Source of the DNA: Candidatus Roizmanbacteria bacterium GW2011_GWA2_35_19
Lineage (GTDB): Bacteria; Patescibacteriota; Microgenomatia; UBA1406; GWC2-37-13
NCBI GenBank assembly: GCA_000990565.1
Contig: LBQC01000005.1
Coordinates: 1-32,370 of the forward strand
Length of the DNA: 32,370 bases
Direction: 5' to 3'
The translations under genes and the position numbers were made by a program. The notes below the pieces were generated by a model, which was not told where the DNA came from, did not search any database, and saw only the letters and a program-made list of their open reading frames with translations. Shown piece after piece: positions 9,357 through 17,516 of the stretch (position 1 is the first letter of the stretch; each line of letters begins with the position of its first letter).

Positions 9357-9719
9357 ATGTTAAGTCTCTTTAGTTTAATAGCTAACACAGGGGATGGATT
9401 GCCTAATGTTACTTATTCCCAAGTAAACTTAGGTTTTGCCATTCCCTCATTTGATTTAGTTTTAACATTTATTATTAGACTATTCTTTGTGGTTGCAGGA
9501 TTGATTGCTTTAATTTACCTGCTTCTTGGAGCCTTAGGCTGGATTACGTCAGGCGGAAATAAAGAAAGTGTTGATAAAGCTCGAGAAAAAATTCAAGCGG
9601 CCTTAGTAGGGATTATTCTTATCTTTGTTGTCTTGGCGATTGTTGGAGTGGTTGAAAACATGTTGGGGATTGGACTTGGAATAACAAAAAATATTGTATT
9701 TCCACAACTTATTAAATAA
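9357..9719 (+). CDS. small two-TM protein, TrbC/VirB2 or pilin-like
   Basis: Signal-like N-terminus, two TM helices around 'GALGWITSGGNKESVDKAREKIQAALVGI'. Confidence 0.6.
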   Translation: MLSLFSLIANTGDGLPNVTYSQVNLGFAIPSFDLVLTFIIRLFFVVAGLIALIYLLLGALGWITSGGNKESVDKAREKIQAALVGIILIFVVLAIVGVVENMLGIGLGITKNIVFPQLIK

Positions 9720-9731
9720 CCCTTTCAAAAA

Positions 9732-10133
9732 GTGATCAATTTATTTTTACCTCTTTTTACCGTTTCTGCTCAGATTCAAGAATGGGATCAAACTGCTTCT
9801 GGTGGAACAAGTTGTGTTGTTGATGGAGTCCCTACCCTGAAGTGCCTAGAGATTGTATTTGGAAATGTTTTATTTATGGCTTCTTCTTTTATTGTCCTTA
9901 CCCTTTTTATTATGTTTGTCGTTGGATCTTTTCGATATCTAACCTCTTTTGGAAATGCCGAAAGGGTAAAAAAAGCCCAAGGGACGCTTCGGATGGCTTT
10001 GGTCGGATTTCTTTTATTTTTAAGCGCATTTTTGATTCTTAATATTATTCAGATATTATTTTTAGGCAAGCCTGACCCGAGTAATCCCAATGATACAACA
10101 CCTAATCTATTTAAATTTGAGATTGGTCAATGA
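9732..10133 (+). CDS. small membrane protein with the same architecture as the preceding gene (VirB2/pilin-like), GTG start
   Basis: TM-'GSFRYLTSFGNAERVKKAQGTLRMALVGF'-TM parallels the upstream gene. Confidence 0.6.
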   Translation: MINLFLPLFTVSAQIQEWDQTASGGTSCVVDGVPTLKCLEIVFGNVLFMASSFIVLTLFIMFVVGSFRYLTSFGNAERVKKAQGTLRMALVGFLLFLSAFLILNIIQILFLGKPDPSNPNDTTPNLFKFEIGQ

Positions 10134-10135
10134 AA

Positions 10136-10285
10136 TTACTTTGATGGGGTAATGAAGATGACCTTAACTCCGGTTTCTTCTGGGATTGGGGAGGCAATTT
10201 TATTATTTTCCTTAACAAAATTAAACAATACAAACGTTAAAAGCGCGACCCCTATAACTATTAAAATAAATCCTATTTTTTTCAT
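10136..10285 (-). CDS. 49-aa single-TM protein (MKKIGFILIVIGVALLTFVLFNFVKENNKIASPIPEETGVKVIFITPSK)
   Basis: Below the ORF-track cutoff; ATGA overlap with the upstream glycosyltransferase gene. Confidence 0.55.
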   Translation of the reverse strand: MKKIGFILIVIGVALLTFVLFNFVKENNKIASPIPEETGVKVIFITPSK

Positions 10286-11214
10286 AGGTTGATTTTTTCT
10301 TTTATTAAATATTTTGGTCGTCTTTGAATTTCTTTATAAATCTTACCAACGTATTCTCCAATAATTCCGATTGTAATTAGTTGAATTCCTCCTAAAAACA
10401 TAACAGCAGTAAAAAGACCCGTCCATCCGATTACAAACTGTTGTGGGTAAAGAGACTTCATCAGCAATTCATAAATAATTCCGAGGAATCCTAAAAAGCC
10501 GGATGTAATCCCTAAATAAGTCGCAATCCGTAAAGGCTTAATTGAGAAAGAAGTGATTCCCTCAAGAGCGAAGTTGACCATCTTAAAAAAACCATAATGA
10601 GTTTGACCTTTAAATCTCTTTTCTCTTTCAAAGTAAACAAAATCGGACGTATATGATCCCCAAGAGACAAGGCCTCTTAGAAATCTTGAATGCTCGGGTA
10701 GATCATTTAAAAACTGGACGACCGATTTATCAAGCAATCTAAAATCACCAACATCGGAGGGAATTGGAGTGTCTGATAGAAAGTTAATAAATTTATAAAA
10801 AACCTGAGCGGTAATTCTTTTAAAATAATCATCATACTCCCGCTTATCACGCTTAGCATAGACTACCTTTGCCCCATTTTCCCATTTATTTATCATTTCA
10901 GGGATGATCTCGGGCGGGTCTTGAAGATCAGCGTCAAGACTAATAACTGCGTCTCCATGCGCTTGATCATAGCCAGCGGAAAGGGCCATCTGATGGCCGA
11001 AATTTCTTAAAAATGACACCAGTTTTATATTTTTATCTTTTTCAATCTGTTTTTTAATATTTGAAGTAGTATTATCGTTTGACCCATCATCAACAAAAAT
11101 AATCTCATGATTATATTTTTTTATAATTGGTAGGAGGCGCTTTAAAAGAGGGGTAATATTACTTTCTTCATTATAGACGGGGATTATGATTGAAAGTAGA
11201 AAATCGTCGCTCAT
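10282..11214 (-). CDS. GT2 family glycosyltransferase (DPM1/GtrB-like) with C-terminal TM helices
   Basis: 'LSIIIPVYNEESNITPLLKRLL', 'IIFVDDGSNDNT', 'SLDADLQDPPE'; start placed at internal ATG (MSDDFLL), track ORF begins at 11292. Confidence 0.92.
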   Translation of the reverse strand: MSDDFLLSIIIPVYNEESNITPLLKRLLPIIKKYNHEIIFVDDGSNDNTTSNIKKQIEKDKNIKLVSFLRNFGHQMALSAGYDQAHGDAVISLDADLQDPPEIIPEMINKWENGAKVVYAKRDKREYDDYFKRITAQVFYKFINFLSDTPIPSDVGDFRLLDKSVVQFLNDLPEHSRFLRGLVSWGSYTSDFVYFEREKRFKGQTHYGFFKMVNFALEGITSFSIKPLRIATYLGITSGFLGFLGIIYELLMKSLYPQQFVIGWTGLFTAVMFLGGIQLITIGIIGEYVGKIYKEIQRRPKYLIKEKINL

Positions 11215-11255
11215 GAAGATTATTATATCATTTCTGGTCCGCCTACATTCATGTT

Positions 11256-11483
11256 CATCTCCTAGGAGATTATGCATTACTGTTATCTCCAATTACTTAG
11301 AGTGTCGGACTGTGTCTTCACCCCGCCCTTGCGGGGGTTGGCGTTCAGTCTCTACAGGTTCCCGACTAAGTCGGGATTCCCGCGGCGTTTTCCTGTTTAA
11401 TTAGGAGTTCGCCGTTATAAGCCAATTATCATACAAAATTACTTTCATATGAGCCCATTGTATTAAGCCTCCTGTGCAACCGT
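11256..11483 (-). ncRNA. group I self-splicing intron, ORF-less, about 228 nt
   Basis: Minus strand: P1 GUGU/GCAC with terminal U.G; P3 UUGGC/GCCAA; P4 CGGCG/CGCCG; P5 UCCU/AGGA; P6 GGG/CCU; P6a UCCCGAC/GUCGGGA; P7 GACUG/CAGUC; P8 CCCCGC-AAGG-GCGGGG; R 'GUAGAGACUGAACG' and S 'GAAGACACAGUCC'. Boundaries inferred from P1 U.G and a possible P10. Confidence 0.82.
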
Positions 11484-11514
11484 ACACTACCCCGTAATAT
11501 TAAAGAACGTATTG

Positions 11515-11520
11515 ATTATA
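11515..11520 (-). promoter_or_regulatory. candidate -10 box (TATAAT) upstream of the group I intron
   Basis: TATAAT about 30 nt before the predicted 5' splice site; no clear -35. Confidence 0.3.
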
Positions 11521-11649
11521 TCATTAATCACTACATCTTTCATCCTAATTTCTTAAATTTATTGACTTTACTTATGATTTATTCTTATCACCGTAACATT
11601 ACGCTGAGATAACTAAATTTTTACTGTTTATGTTCCTCTAAATAACAAT

Positions 11650-11766
11650 GTCATCCCCGTGAGCCGAAGGCTTCCCTTTGGGAAAGACGGGGATCCAGTC
11701 TATAAATACAATATTTATAATAATAAAAGAATATTTAGTCTGGATTCCCGCCTCCGCGGGAATGAC
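11650..11766. repeat. MITE-like composite inverted repeat (GTCATccccg...ggggATCCAGTCT / AGTCTGGATtcccg...cgggAATGAC)
   Basis: Two hairpin-forming arms in inverted orientation around an AT-rich spacer; resembles dRS3/NEMIS-type repeats. Confidence 0.65.
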
Positions 11767-11790
11767 TTCGATGTATCGATACATCGAAGT
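11765..11790. repeat. 26-bp perfect palindrome acttcgatgtatcgatacatcgaagt
   Basis: Exact self-reverse-complement, abutting the composite repeat. Confidence 0.85.
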
Positions 11791-11909
11791 ATTAATTTAC
11801 TTAGAAAATATTTTGGTTATATTGAAGGTATTTTGCTAAACATCAATTGTTAATTAACTTCGTCATCGATGTGTAACAATAATAATGATAAGGTGACGTA
11901 GAAACAATA

Positions 11910-12785
11910 TTATATTTCTATTTCTTTTTCTCCGAACAATATTGCCTTTCCCCCAATTCGAACGCGCTTTATGGCTTCATTTTTTTCTTCAAGTAAAACG
12001 TGAATTTTTGATGGTTTTCCCATAGAATAACCCTGCTCAAACATCAATTTATTTACATTAATATTTTTTAGAGTCTTATTCCTAAAAAGATAACAGGCCA
12101 AAGCACCACTTGAACTACCAGTTGCCGCCTCTTCATTAATTCCATAAAGTGGAGCAAAGTTTCTACAATGAGCCAGCGAATTGATATTAATTGTATTAAG
12201 TGTAAAAGCATGAAAACCAACAGTATGAGTTTCTTTATTCAATGCTCTCATCTTATTTAAATCAGGCTTCAGATTAAAAAGCGCCTCTCTATTTATTATT
12301 GGAAGGAAAATGTCTCTTAATCCAGTTGACACTATTTGTGATTTTAACTTTGTTTTTAAAATGATACTTTCTGGAATATTAAATATATTTGTTATTTTTT
12401 TAATTAATATTTCTTCAGAAAAAATAGGCAAAGCTTGATCCATAAGAATTAATCCATCATCGGCTATTTCTATTGGCAATATCTCAGATTTTAATTCTTG
12501 CTTATATACTCCAGATTTAAGGAGGTGTTTTTGATGAAGGAGAGAATATGCTGCAATGGTTGCGTGCCCGCAAAGATTAACTTCGTCTTTAGGAGTAAAA
12601 AAGGCGACTTTATAATCAGCCTTGTTAGATGATGAAACAAATGCAGTTTCGGAATAATTAACTGTTCTAGAAATGCTTTTTTTCTGATTATCAGTTAGAA
12701 AGTCAGCATTTAGCACTACTCCTGCCAGATTGCCTCCGTCTTTTGAAACGCCAAACGCGCTAAGTAAATAAACCTTAATTTTCAT
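11910..12785 (-). CDS. PhzF family isomerase-like protein
   Basis: 'KVYLLSAFGVSKDGGNLAGVVLNAD', 'YSETAFV', 'FFTPKDEVNLCGHATIAA', 'EEAATGSSSGALACYL'. Confidence 0.92.
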   Translation of the reverse strand: MKIKVYLLSAFGVSKDGGNLAGVVLNADFLTDNQKKSISRTVNYSETAFVSSSNKADYKVAFFTPKDEVNLCGHATIAAYSLLHQKHLLKSGVYKQELKSEILPIEIADDGLILMDQALPIFSEEILIKKITNIFNIPESIILKTKLKSQIVSTGLRDIFLPIINREALFNLKPDLNKMRALNKETHTVGFHAFTLNTININSLAHCRNFAPLYGINEEAATGSSSGALACYLFRNKTLKNINVNKLMFEQGYSMGKPSKIHVLLEEKNEAIKRVRIGGKAILFGEKEIEI

Positions 12786-12848
12786 AGAAAGATTATAACA
12801 AAGTATCTAGCTTCATTACACCCGTAGGGTGAAATAGAAATAAAGATT

Positions 12849-13184
12849 TTACTTAACAAACAATTTAAACCACTGAAGGTAATTTGGAAGTGGAGTAGGG
12901 GTCGGGGGAACCGGTGTTATTTTTGATGGTGGGATTATTAGGGCGACCTCATTTTCCTTTAAAAGATTAAGTTTATTTCTGATAGTCCTTTCGATTTCAG
13001 TCCGACTTTTTTTCTTCACAATCTCGGTTTTTAACTCGATATTTGTTTTATTTTCTTTTTCAAAAGCCTGTTTTATGTCTTCATAAAACTGAAATTTACT
13101 TCGGTAGTTGACGATATTTTTCACTAATGATAGAAATAAAAAAATCATTAAAAAAATAATAAAAATATTTTTTAACAGCTTCAT
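12849..13184 (-). CDS. septum formation initiator family protein (FtsB/DivIC-like)
   Basis: N-terminal TM, coiled coil, 'IERTIRNKLNLLKENEVALIIPP'. Confidence 0.75.
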   Translation of the reverse strand: MKLLKNIFIIFLMIFLFLSLVKNIVNYRSKFQFYEDIKQAFEKENKTNIELKTEIVKKKSRTEIERTIRNKLNLLKENEVALIIPPSKITPVPPTPTPLPNYLQWFKLFVK

Positions 13185-13203
13185 AGAACGATTATAGCAA
13201 TAT

Positions 13204-13659
13204 TTATGACTGAAGACGTGGCGCGAGTAGTTTCATTATTCGAGCAGGATCAGCCTTTGATTTAAGTTTCCCCATGCAGAGGCCGATAATTTTTTTTGGA
13301 TTCTCATCAAAAACACTCTTATTCTCAGCGATTATCTTATCAATCTCGCGACTTAATTCCGTATCATCAATTTCTTTTGGTAGATAAGCCATAACAATAT
13401 CAAGCTGCTTTTTATTATCCGCGACAAGCTCGGTCCTATTACCTTTTTCAAAAGCCTCAATTGACTCTTTTAATTCTTTAGAAAATTTCTTAAGAACCAC
13501 CATTACTTCCTCGTCATTTAACTCTCCACCGACCGGGCCAAACTTCTCGATCTCCTGGTTTTTTATTTGAGCTATAATAAAGCGAAGAACCGATAATTTA
13601 GCCTTGTCACCAGATTTGAGAGCAACAATGGAATCGTCTTGTAATTTTTGTCTTAACAT
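13204..13659 (-). CDS. GatB/YqeY domain protein
   Basis: 'MLRQKLQDDSIVALKSGDKAKLSVLRFIIAQIKNQEIEK', 'YLPKEIDDTEL'; internal start preferred over 13707. Confidence 0.9.
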   Translation of the reverse strand: MLRQKLQDDSIVALKSGDKAKLSVLRFIIAQIKNQEIEKFGPVGGELNDEEVMVVLKKFSKELKESIEAFEKGNRTELVADNKKQLDIVMAYLPKEIDDTELSREIDKIIAENKSVFDENPKKIIGLCMGKLKSKADPARIMKLLAPRLQS

Positions 13660-13675
13660 AGAATAATTATAGCCT

Positions 13676-14077
13676 ATGAAAACTAAAAAGAAATTAGCAA
13701 AAAACATGTCGGAGTTAGTCGGCAGTTTTCAAATGCTTGTTAAAAATAAGCCTCCAATAAATCAAATGTATGAAGAAATAAGAATGATGAAATTTAGGAT
13801 CCGTCCTCTTCAAGGGAACGTTTTATCAGTCAATCTTAATAATGAGAAGTTTATTGAAGTGCTTTGGAGCATGGGTAAACTCGATGAATTTTATCAAAGT
13901 GAGTTTTCAAGTCTTACCCCAAAAAACAAACAGTTATTTATAAAAATATTTGAAGATCTCCATATTCAATTCCAAGAAGAGTTGAATAGAGTTAACCTAC
14001 TTAAGGGTCGGTATTCTAAAAAACCCCAAACGCTTGAGATGGAAATTTATAAAGAAAAAAATAAAAAAGTTAACTAA
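13676..14077 (+). CDS. hypothetical protein (133 aa)
   Basis: ORF immediately upstream of the RNase H-like gene. Confidence 0.6.
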   Translation: MKTKKKLAKNMSELVGSFQMLVKNKPPINQMYEEIRMMKFRIRPLQGNVLSVNLNNEKFIEVLWSMGKLDEFYQSEFSSLTPKNKQLFIKIFEDLHIQFQEELNRVNLLKGRYSKKPQTLEMEIYKEKNKKVN

Positions 14078-14080
14078 TTT

Positions 14081-14659
14081 ATGAAAAAGTTCCCGGTAGT
14101 CCTTGACCTTGAAACCAAACATTCATTTCGAGAAGTTCCTGACCCAAAAAAATTAGGAATATCCGTTGCGGCAATTTATGACTATAAAAACGGTCAAAGC
14201 ACAATATATGAGGAAAAAGAATTAAGCAGACTTTTTCCAATTTTAGAAAATGCTTCATATATAATCGGATATAATGTTAAAAGCTTTGATATTGCCGTCC
14301 TTCAGGGTTACTATCCTGGGAATGTCGAAGTCTTTCACAGTTTTGATATATTGGAGTATATAAGAGAAAAAATAGGATATAGACTTTCACTAAACGACGT
14401 TGTCTTTGCCACCCTTGACAAAAAAAAGACAGGTCATGGGCTTGCGGCTATAGATTTTTATAAAGAAGGCAAATGGGATGAATTAAAAAAATACTGCTTG
14501 GATGATGTAGCGCTTACTAAGGAGCTTTTTGAATATGGCGTTAAAAATAAAGAAATATTTTATCTGAATGAAGTCGGAAAGATTTCAATTAAGACAGATT
14601 GGCAGAAATATTTAGAAGAGGAAAATAATTCCGACATGCCTTTAACCTTGCCATTTTAA
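14081..14659 (+). CDS. RNase H-like (DEDD superfamily) exonuclease-like protein
   Basis: 'VVLDLETK', 'IIGYNVKSFDIAVL', 'KKYCLDDVALTKELFEYG' give the D-x-E / NxxxFD / DxxxT pattern. Confidence 0.75.
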   Translation: MKKFPVVLDLETKHSFREVPDPKKLGISVAAIYDYKNGQSTIYEEKELSRLFPILENASYIIGYNVKSFDIAVLQGYYPGNVEVFHSFDILEYIREKIGYRLSLNDVVFATLDKKKTGHGLAAIDFYKEGKWDELKKYCLDDVALTKELFEYGVKNKEIFYLNEVGKISIKTDWQKYLEEENNSDMPLTLPF

Positions 14660-14667
14660 ATTTATAT

Positions 14668-15249
14668 ATGAAACCAACAACGGATGAAATTATAAAAATA
14701 AAAACACCACAGTTGAGAGAGGATATATTAGATGTTCTTAAGCTTCGTTTTAGTCCAAGAGTATTTCTGGAAGAAAAGATAAATGACGAAGATATAAAAA
14801 AGTTTTTCGAGGCAGCGAGAATTTCTCCATCATCATCTAACCGACAACCATGGTTTTTTTACTTTGCAAAAAACGAAAGTGGTAACTACATGAAGATAAT
14901 TAACTCCCTCAGTCCAGATAATAGTTGGGCGAAAAATGCCCCTCTCTTGATTGTTGGTTGCTTTATTGGTGAGGATGAAAAAGGACCTAATAAATACGCT
15001 CAGTATGACCTAGGACAATCGGTAATGAGTATAGTTATTCAAGTTAATAGTATAGGTTATTACTGTCGGCAGATGGGCGGATTTGATAAAAGTAAAATGG
15101 CGGTAAATCTCAATATTATGCCTCCAATCTTTCCATGGGTGGTGATAGCGGTAGGAAAAATAGGGGACTATCAAAAAGCAGATCCCGCACTAATTGAAAA
15201 AGACAATCGTGTAAGAATTAGAAAGGCAGATGTTGCAAAAGAGATTTAA
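14668..15249 (+). CDS. nitroreductase family protein
   Basis: 'LRFSPRVFLEEKINDEDIKKFFEAARISPSSSNRQPWFFYFAK'. Confidence 0.9.
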   Translation: MKPTTDEIIKIKTPQLREDILDVLKLRFSPRVFLEEKINDEDIKKFFEAARISPSSSNRQPWFFYFAKNESGNYMKIINSLSPDNSWAKNAPLLIVGCFIGEDEKGPNKYAQYDLGQSVMSIVIQVNSIGYYCRQMGGFDKSKMAVNLNIMPPIFPWVVIAVGKIGDYQKADPALIEKDNRVRIRKADVAKEI

Positions 15250-15267
15250 GAGTAATAAGATTAGCTT

Positions 15268-16071
15268 ATGAAATTGATTGGTAGAGTTTTTTTCCTGACA
15301 ATTTTACTCCTTATTCTTTCTCCGATTCTTGTCCTTGGATATTTCGGATTTATACCCGGACTTTCAAGTTTTTTCGGGTCAGATAAGCCCCGCGACCTCA
15401 AGATTAAATATACTGATGCCGATTTTAAAGCGGCTCGGTCACAAAGCAAAGTAGAGTATATGGAACTCCCAAAAAGCACACCTGATGAAACAAGTATTCA
15501 GCGGGTTGGGACACGCGAAGTTAATATGGAATTAACATCGTCCCAGGCAACATCACTTATGAATGATCGGCCCTGGAAGTATTGGCCATATAATAATGTC
15601 CAGGTTAAATTTAATGCCGATGGATCAGCTGAGACATCGGGAATTTTGATAAAAGACAAGCTGCCGGGATATGCCGCAACGATTGGGATTCCAAAAGAAG
15701 CGGTTGCTTTTGCAATGAAATTCCTACCAGTAAACCCGGTTTTTTATCTGAAAATGAAGGCATCCCTCAAAAATAATAAAATTGAAGTGTTTGAGCCTCA
15801 GAAATTTGAGCTCGGAAGAATTCCAATTCCCGTAAATATCTTTTTATCCAAAGCTCCAAAGAAAATGTTTTCGGATGTCTATGCAATCGACATCGCCGGT
15901 ATGACCGGAGAATTATCTCAGATTAAAAATAAAAAAGATCTAATTATTTCATACATTAATGGAAGGCTCGCCGGATACTCAAGTTTCTTTTATGCAAGAG
16001 AAGCACGGATTGAAGAAAATAAACTTATCTACAAAGGCCGTCTCGCTGAAAAAGAATTAATGGTTAAATAA
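15268..16071 (+). CDS. hypothetical membrane-anchored extracytoplasmic protein
   Basis: N-terminal hydrophobic segment followed by a soluble domain. Confidence 0.65.
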   Translation: MKLIGRVFFLTILLLILSPILVLGYFGFIPGLSSFFGSDKPRDLKIKYTDADFKAARSQSKVEYMELPKSTPDETSIQRVGTREVNMELTSSQATSLMNDRPWKYWPYNNVQVKFNADGSAETSGILIKDKLPGYAATIGIPKEAVAFAMKFLPVNPVFYLKMKASLKNNKIEVFEPQKFELGRIPIPVNIFLSKAPKKMFSDVYAIDIAGMTGELSQIKNKKDLIISYINGRLAGYSSFFYAREARIEENKLIYKGRLAEKELMVK

Positions 16072-16584
16072 TCAGGACTGTTTATTAGTGCCTTTCCTCA
16101 TTAATTCAACAAACATTTCAGCCTCTTTTTTGTATTCTGGTTTTGGTGATCCATCGGGATTTCTAGTATCAACCCAGTTATATTTTTCAACGAATCTTAA
16201 GTAAAAGCCGAAAGGATCAACAATCCTAAAATCAGGATAATAGAATCGTCGCTCAAAAGCAGAAAAAATTTGTGACGAATATTTTTTATAAATTTTTTTG
16301 TATAAAAGTTCCAAACCCTGAATAGGGATGACGATTTCAACTGCGTAACCGCGTTTTGTCTCACTTGGAAATTGTTTGAAATATGAATGATCATATACCT
16401 CATTAGTTCCGCAATAAAAACATAAAACGCTTTGATCTCTTTTCATAACCATATAACCCTTAGTTTTTTCCGTTGGTTTTCTTTCCCATAAAACATTAAA
16501 TCCCAAATCGCCATAAAATTGTTTTGCTACTTCAAAACTAGGGACATGGAGTTCACAAATTACATCAGAAAGCTGCTTTTTCAT
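16072..16584 (-). CDS. VOC (glyoxalase/bleomycin resistance-like) family protein
   Basis: 'ELHVPSFEVAKQFYGDLGFNVLWE...' and C-terminal 'FRIVDPFGFYLRFVEK'. Confidence 0.85.
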   Translation of the reverse strand: MKKQLSDVICELHVPSFEVAKQFYGDLGFNVLWERKPTEKTKGYMVMKRDQSVLCFYCGTNEVYDHSYFKQFPSETKRGYAVEIVIPIQGLELLYKKIYKKYSSQIFSAFERRFYYPDFRIVDPFGFYLRFVEKYNWVDTRNPDGSPKPEYKKEAEMFVELMRKGTNKQS

Positions 16585-16692
16585 AATTGAATTATAGCAA
16601 TCTTAAGCTTAGGATTACATTATTTTTGAAGTAAACAACCTAAATAACTAATGCTTTCTTGATTATAAATAAACCTATAGTATAATAAGTTA

Positions 16693-17427
16693 ATGTCCTA
16701 TTATTTAGATAGATTTCCTCGTCATCCACGCGCGTATAATCATGGGAGCACATGTAATGGTTGGACTATTAAGAACAGTGATATGGCGGATTATTTGAAA
16801 GATTTTTACTTAGACAGAGACATTGATTTTATAGATAGGACAGTATTAAAATTACAATCAGAGCCCAAACCTGTAATGATTGATCTTTTGGCGCCAGAGG
16901 ATGCTATATTTTCTTTCTACAAAACTTTTCTCTCTAATAAACCAAAAATAAAAGCTTTGGCCGTTGGATTGGAACACGATTACATTAGACCTGAAAGAAA
17001 AGATTTAATTCGTTCTATTGGAATTGAAGTTAGGGAAGGAGATCTAAATAAAAGTAAGACATGGAATGAGATGCAGGAATGGTTAGGGGAAGATAAGGCC
17101 CATCTTATTATGGAACGAGGGTATGGGGGCTTGCATTTTATACCTACATATATTCATTATTATAGATCTGCAATGGCAAGATTATGGCGAATGTTAGATC
17201 CAAACGGCGGCATTCTACTTTTACAAACGCCACCATTTGGGATATTAGAAAAAAGAGGTGTTCCAATTAAAGATTGGCTCAAGTTATTAGATGATGAGCA
17301 AATCTTTTACCAATATTCAGAAGCTTATATATCACAAGATAAAGGATTGCCCTACGGAGTGTTAATAATAGAAAAAAATCCTCAAGTAGAAATACTGCCA
17401 GACATTGTTAACCTGAAAAAACCGTGA
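16693..17427 (+). CDS. hypothetical protein, possibly a Rossmann-type methyltransferase-like fold
   Basis: 'VMIDLLAPEDAIFSFY', 'WRMLDPNGGILLLQTPPFG' resemble methyltransferase strands; weak. Confidence 0.5.
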   Translation: MSYYLDRFPRHPRAYNHGSTCNGWTIKNSDMADYLKDFYLDRDIDFIDRTVLKLQSEPKPVMIDLLAPEDAIFSFYKTFLSNKPKIKALAVGLEHDYIRPERKDLIRSIGIEVREGDLNKSKTWNEMQEWLGEDKAHLIMERGYGGLHFIPTYIHYYRSAMARLWRMLDPNGGILLLQTPPFGILEKRGVPIKDWLKLLDDEQIFYQYSEAYISQDKGLPYGVLIIEKNPQVEILPDIVNLKKP

Positions 17428-17458
17428 TTTTTTGCTAAGATATATAAGTCCTTTTATA

Positions 17459-17516
17459 TCCCCTGTAGCTCATCCGCCAGCTGGCGGAGGTAGAGCAGGA
17501 ATTGTTAGAATGAATT
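17459..17516 (+). pseudogene. degenerate 5' portion of tRNA-Asn with a palindrome in the D-loop
   Basis: tcccctgtagctca...ggtagagcagga matches 17759-17787 except that att is replaced by tccgccagctggcgga; decays in the anticodon region. Confidence 0.75.
17473..17488. repeat. 16-bp perfect palindrome tccgccagctggcgga
   Basis: Exact palindrome within the D-loop of the partial tRNA. Confidence 0.85.

Noticed and set aside
11186-11404. 72-aa plus-strand ORF (and the minus ORF extension to 11292)
   Set aside because: Overlap the group I intron core; coding potential explained by structured RNA sequence.
11659-11853. 64-aa ORF (MSRRLPFGKDGDPVYKYN...DSRLRGNDFD)
   Set aside because: Translation of the composite inverted repeat (DSRLRGND is the usual repeat-derived peptide), not a gene.
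12812-12832. Small hairpin cacccgtagggtg as terminator
   Set aside because: 5-bp stem without a T tract on either strand; too weak to call.
17459-17516. Second functional tRNA-Asn
   Set aside because: Anticodon stem does not pair and no T arm or 3' acceptor strand follows; degenerate copy.
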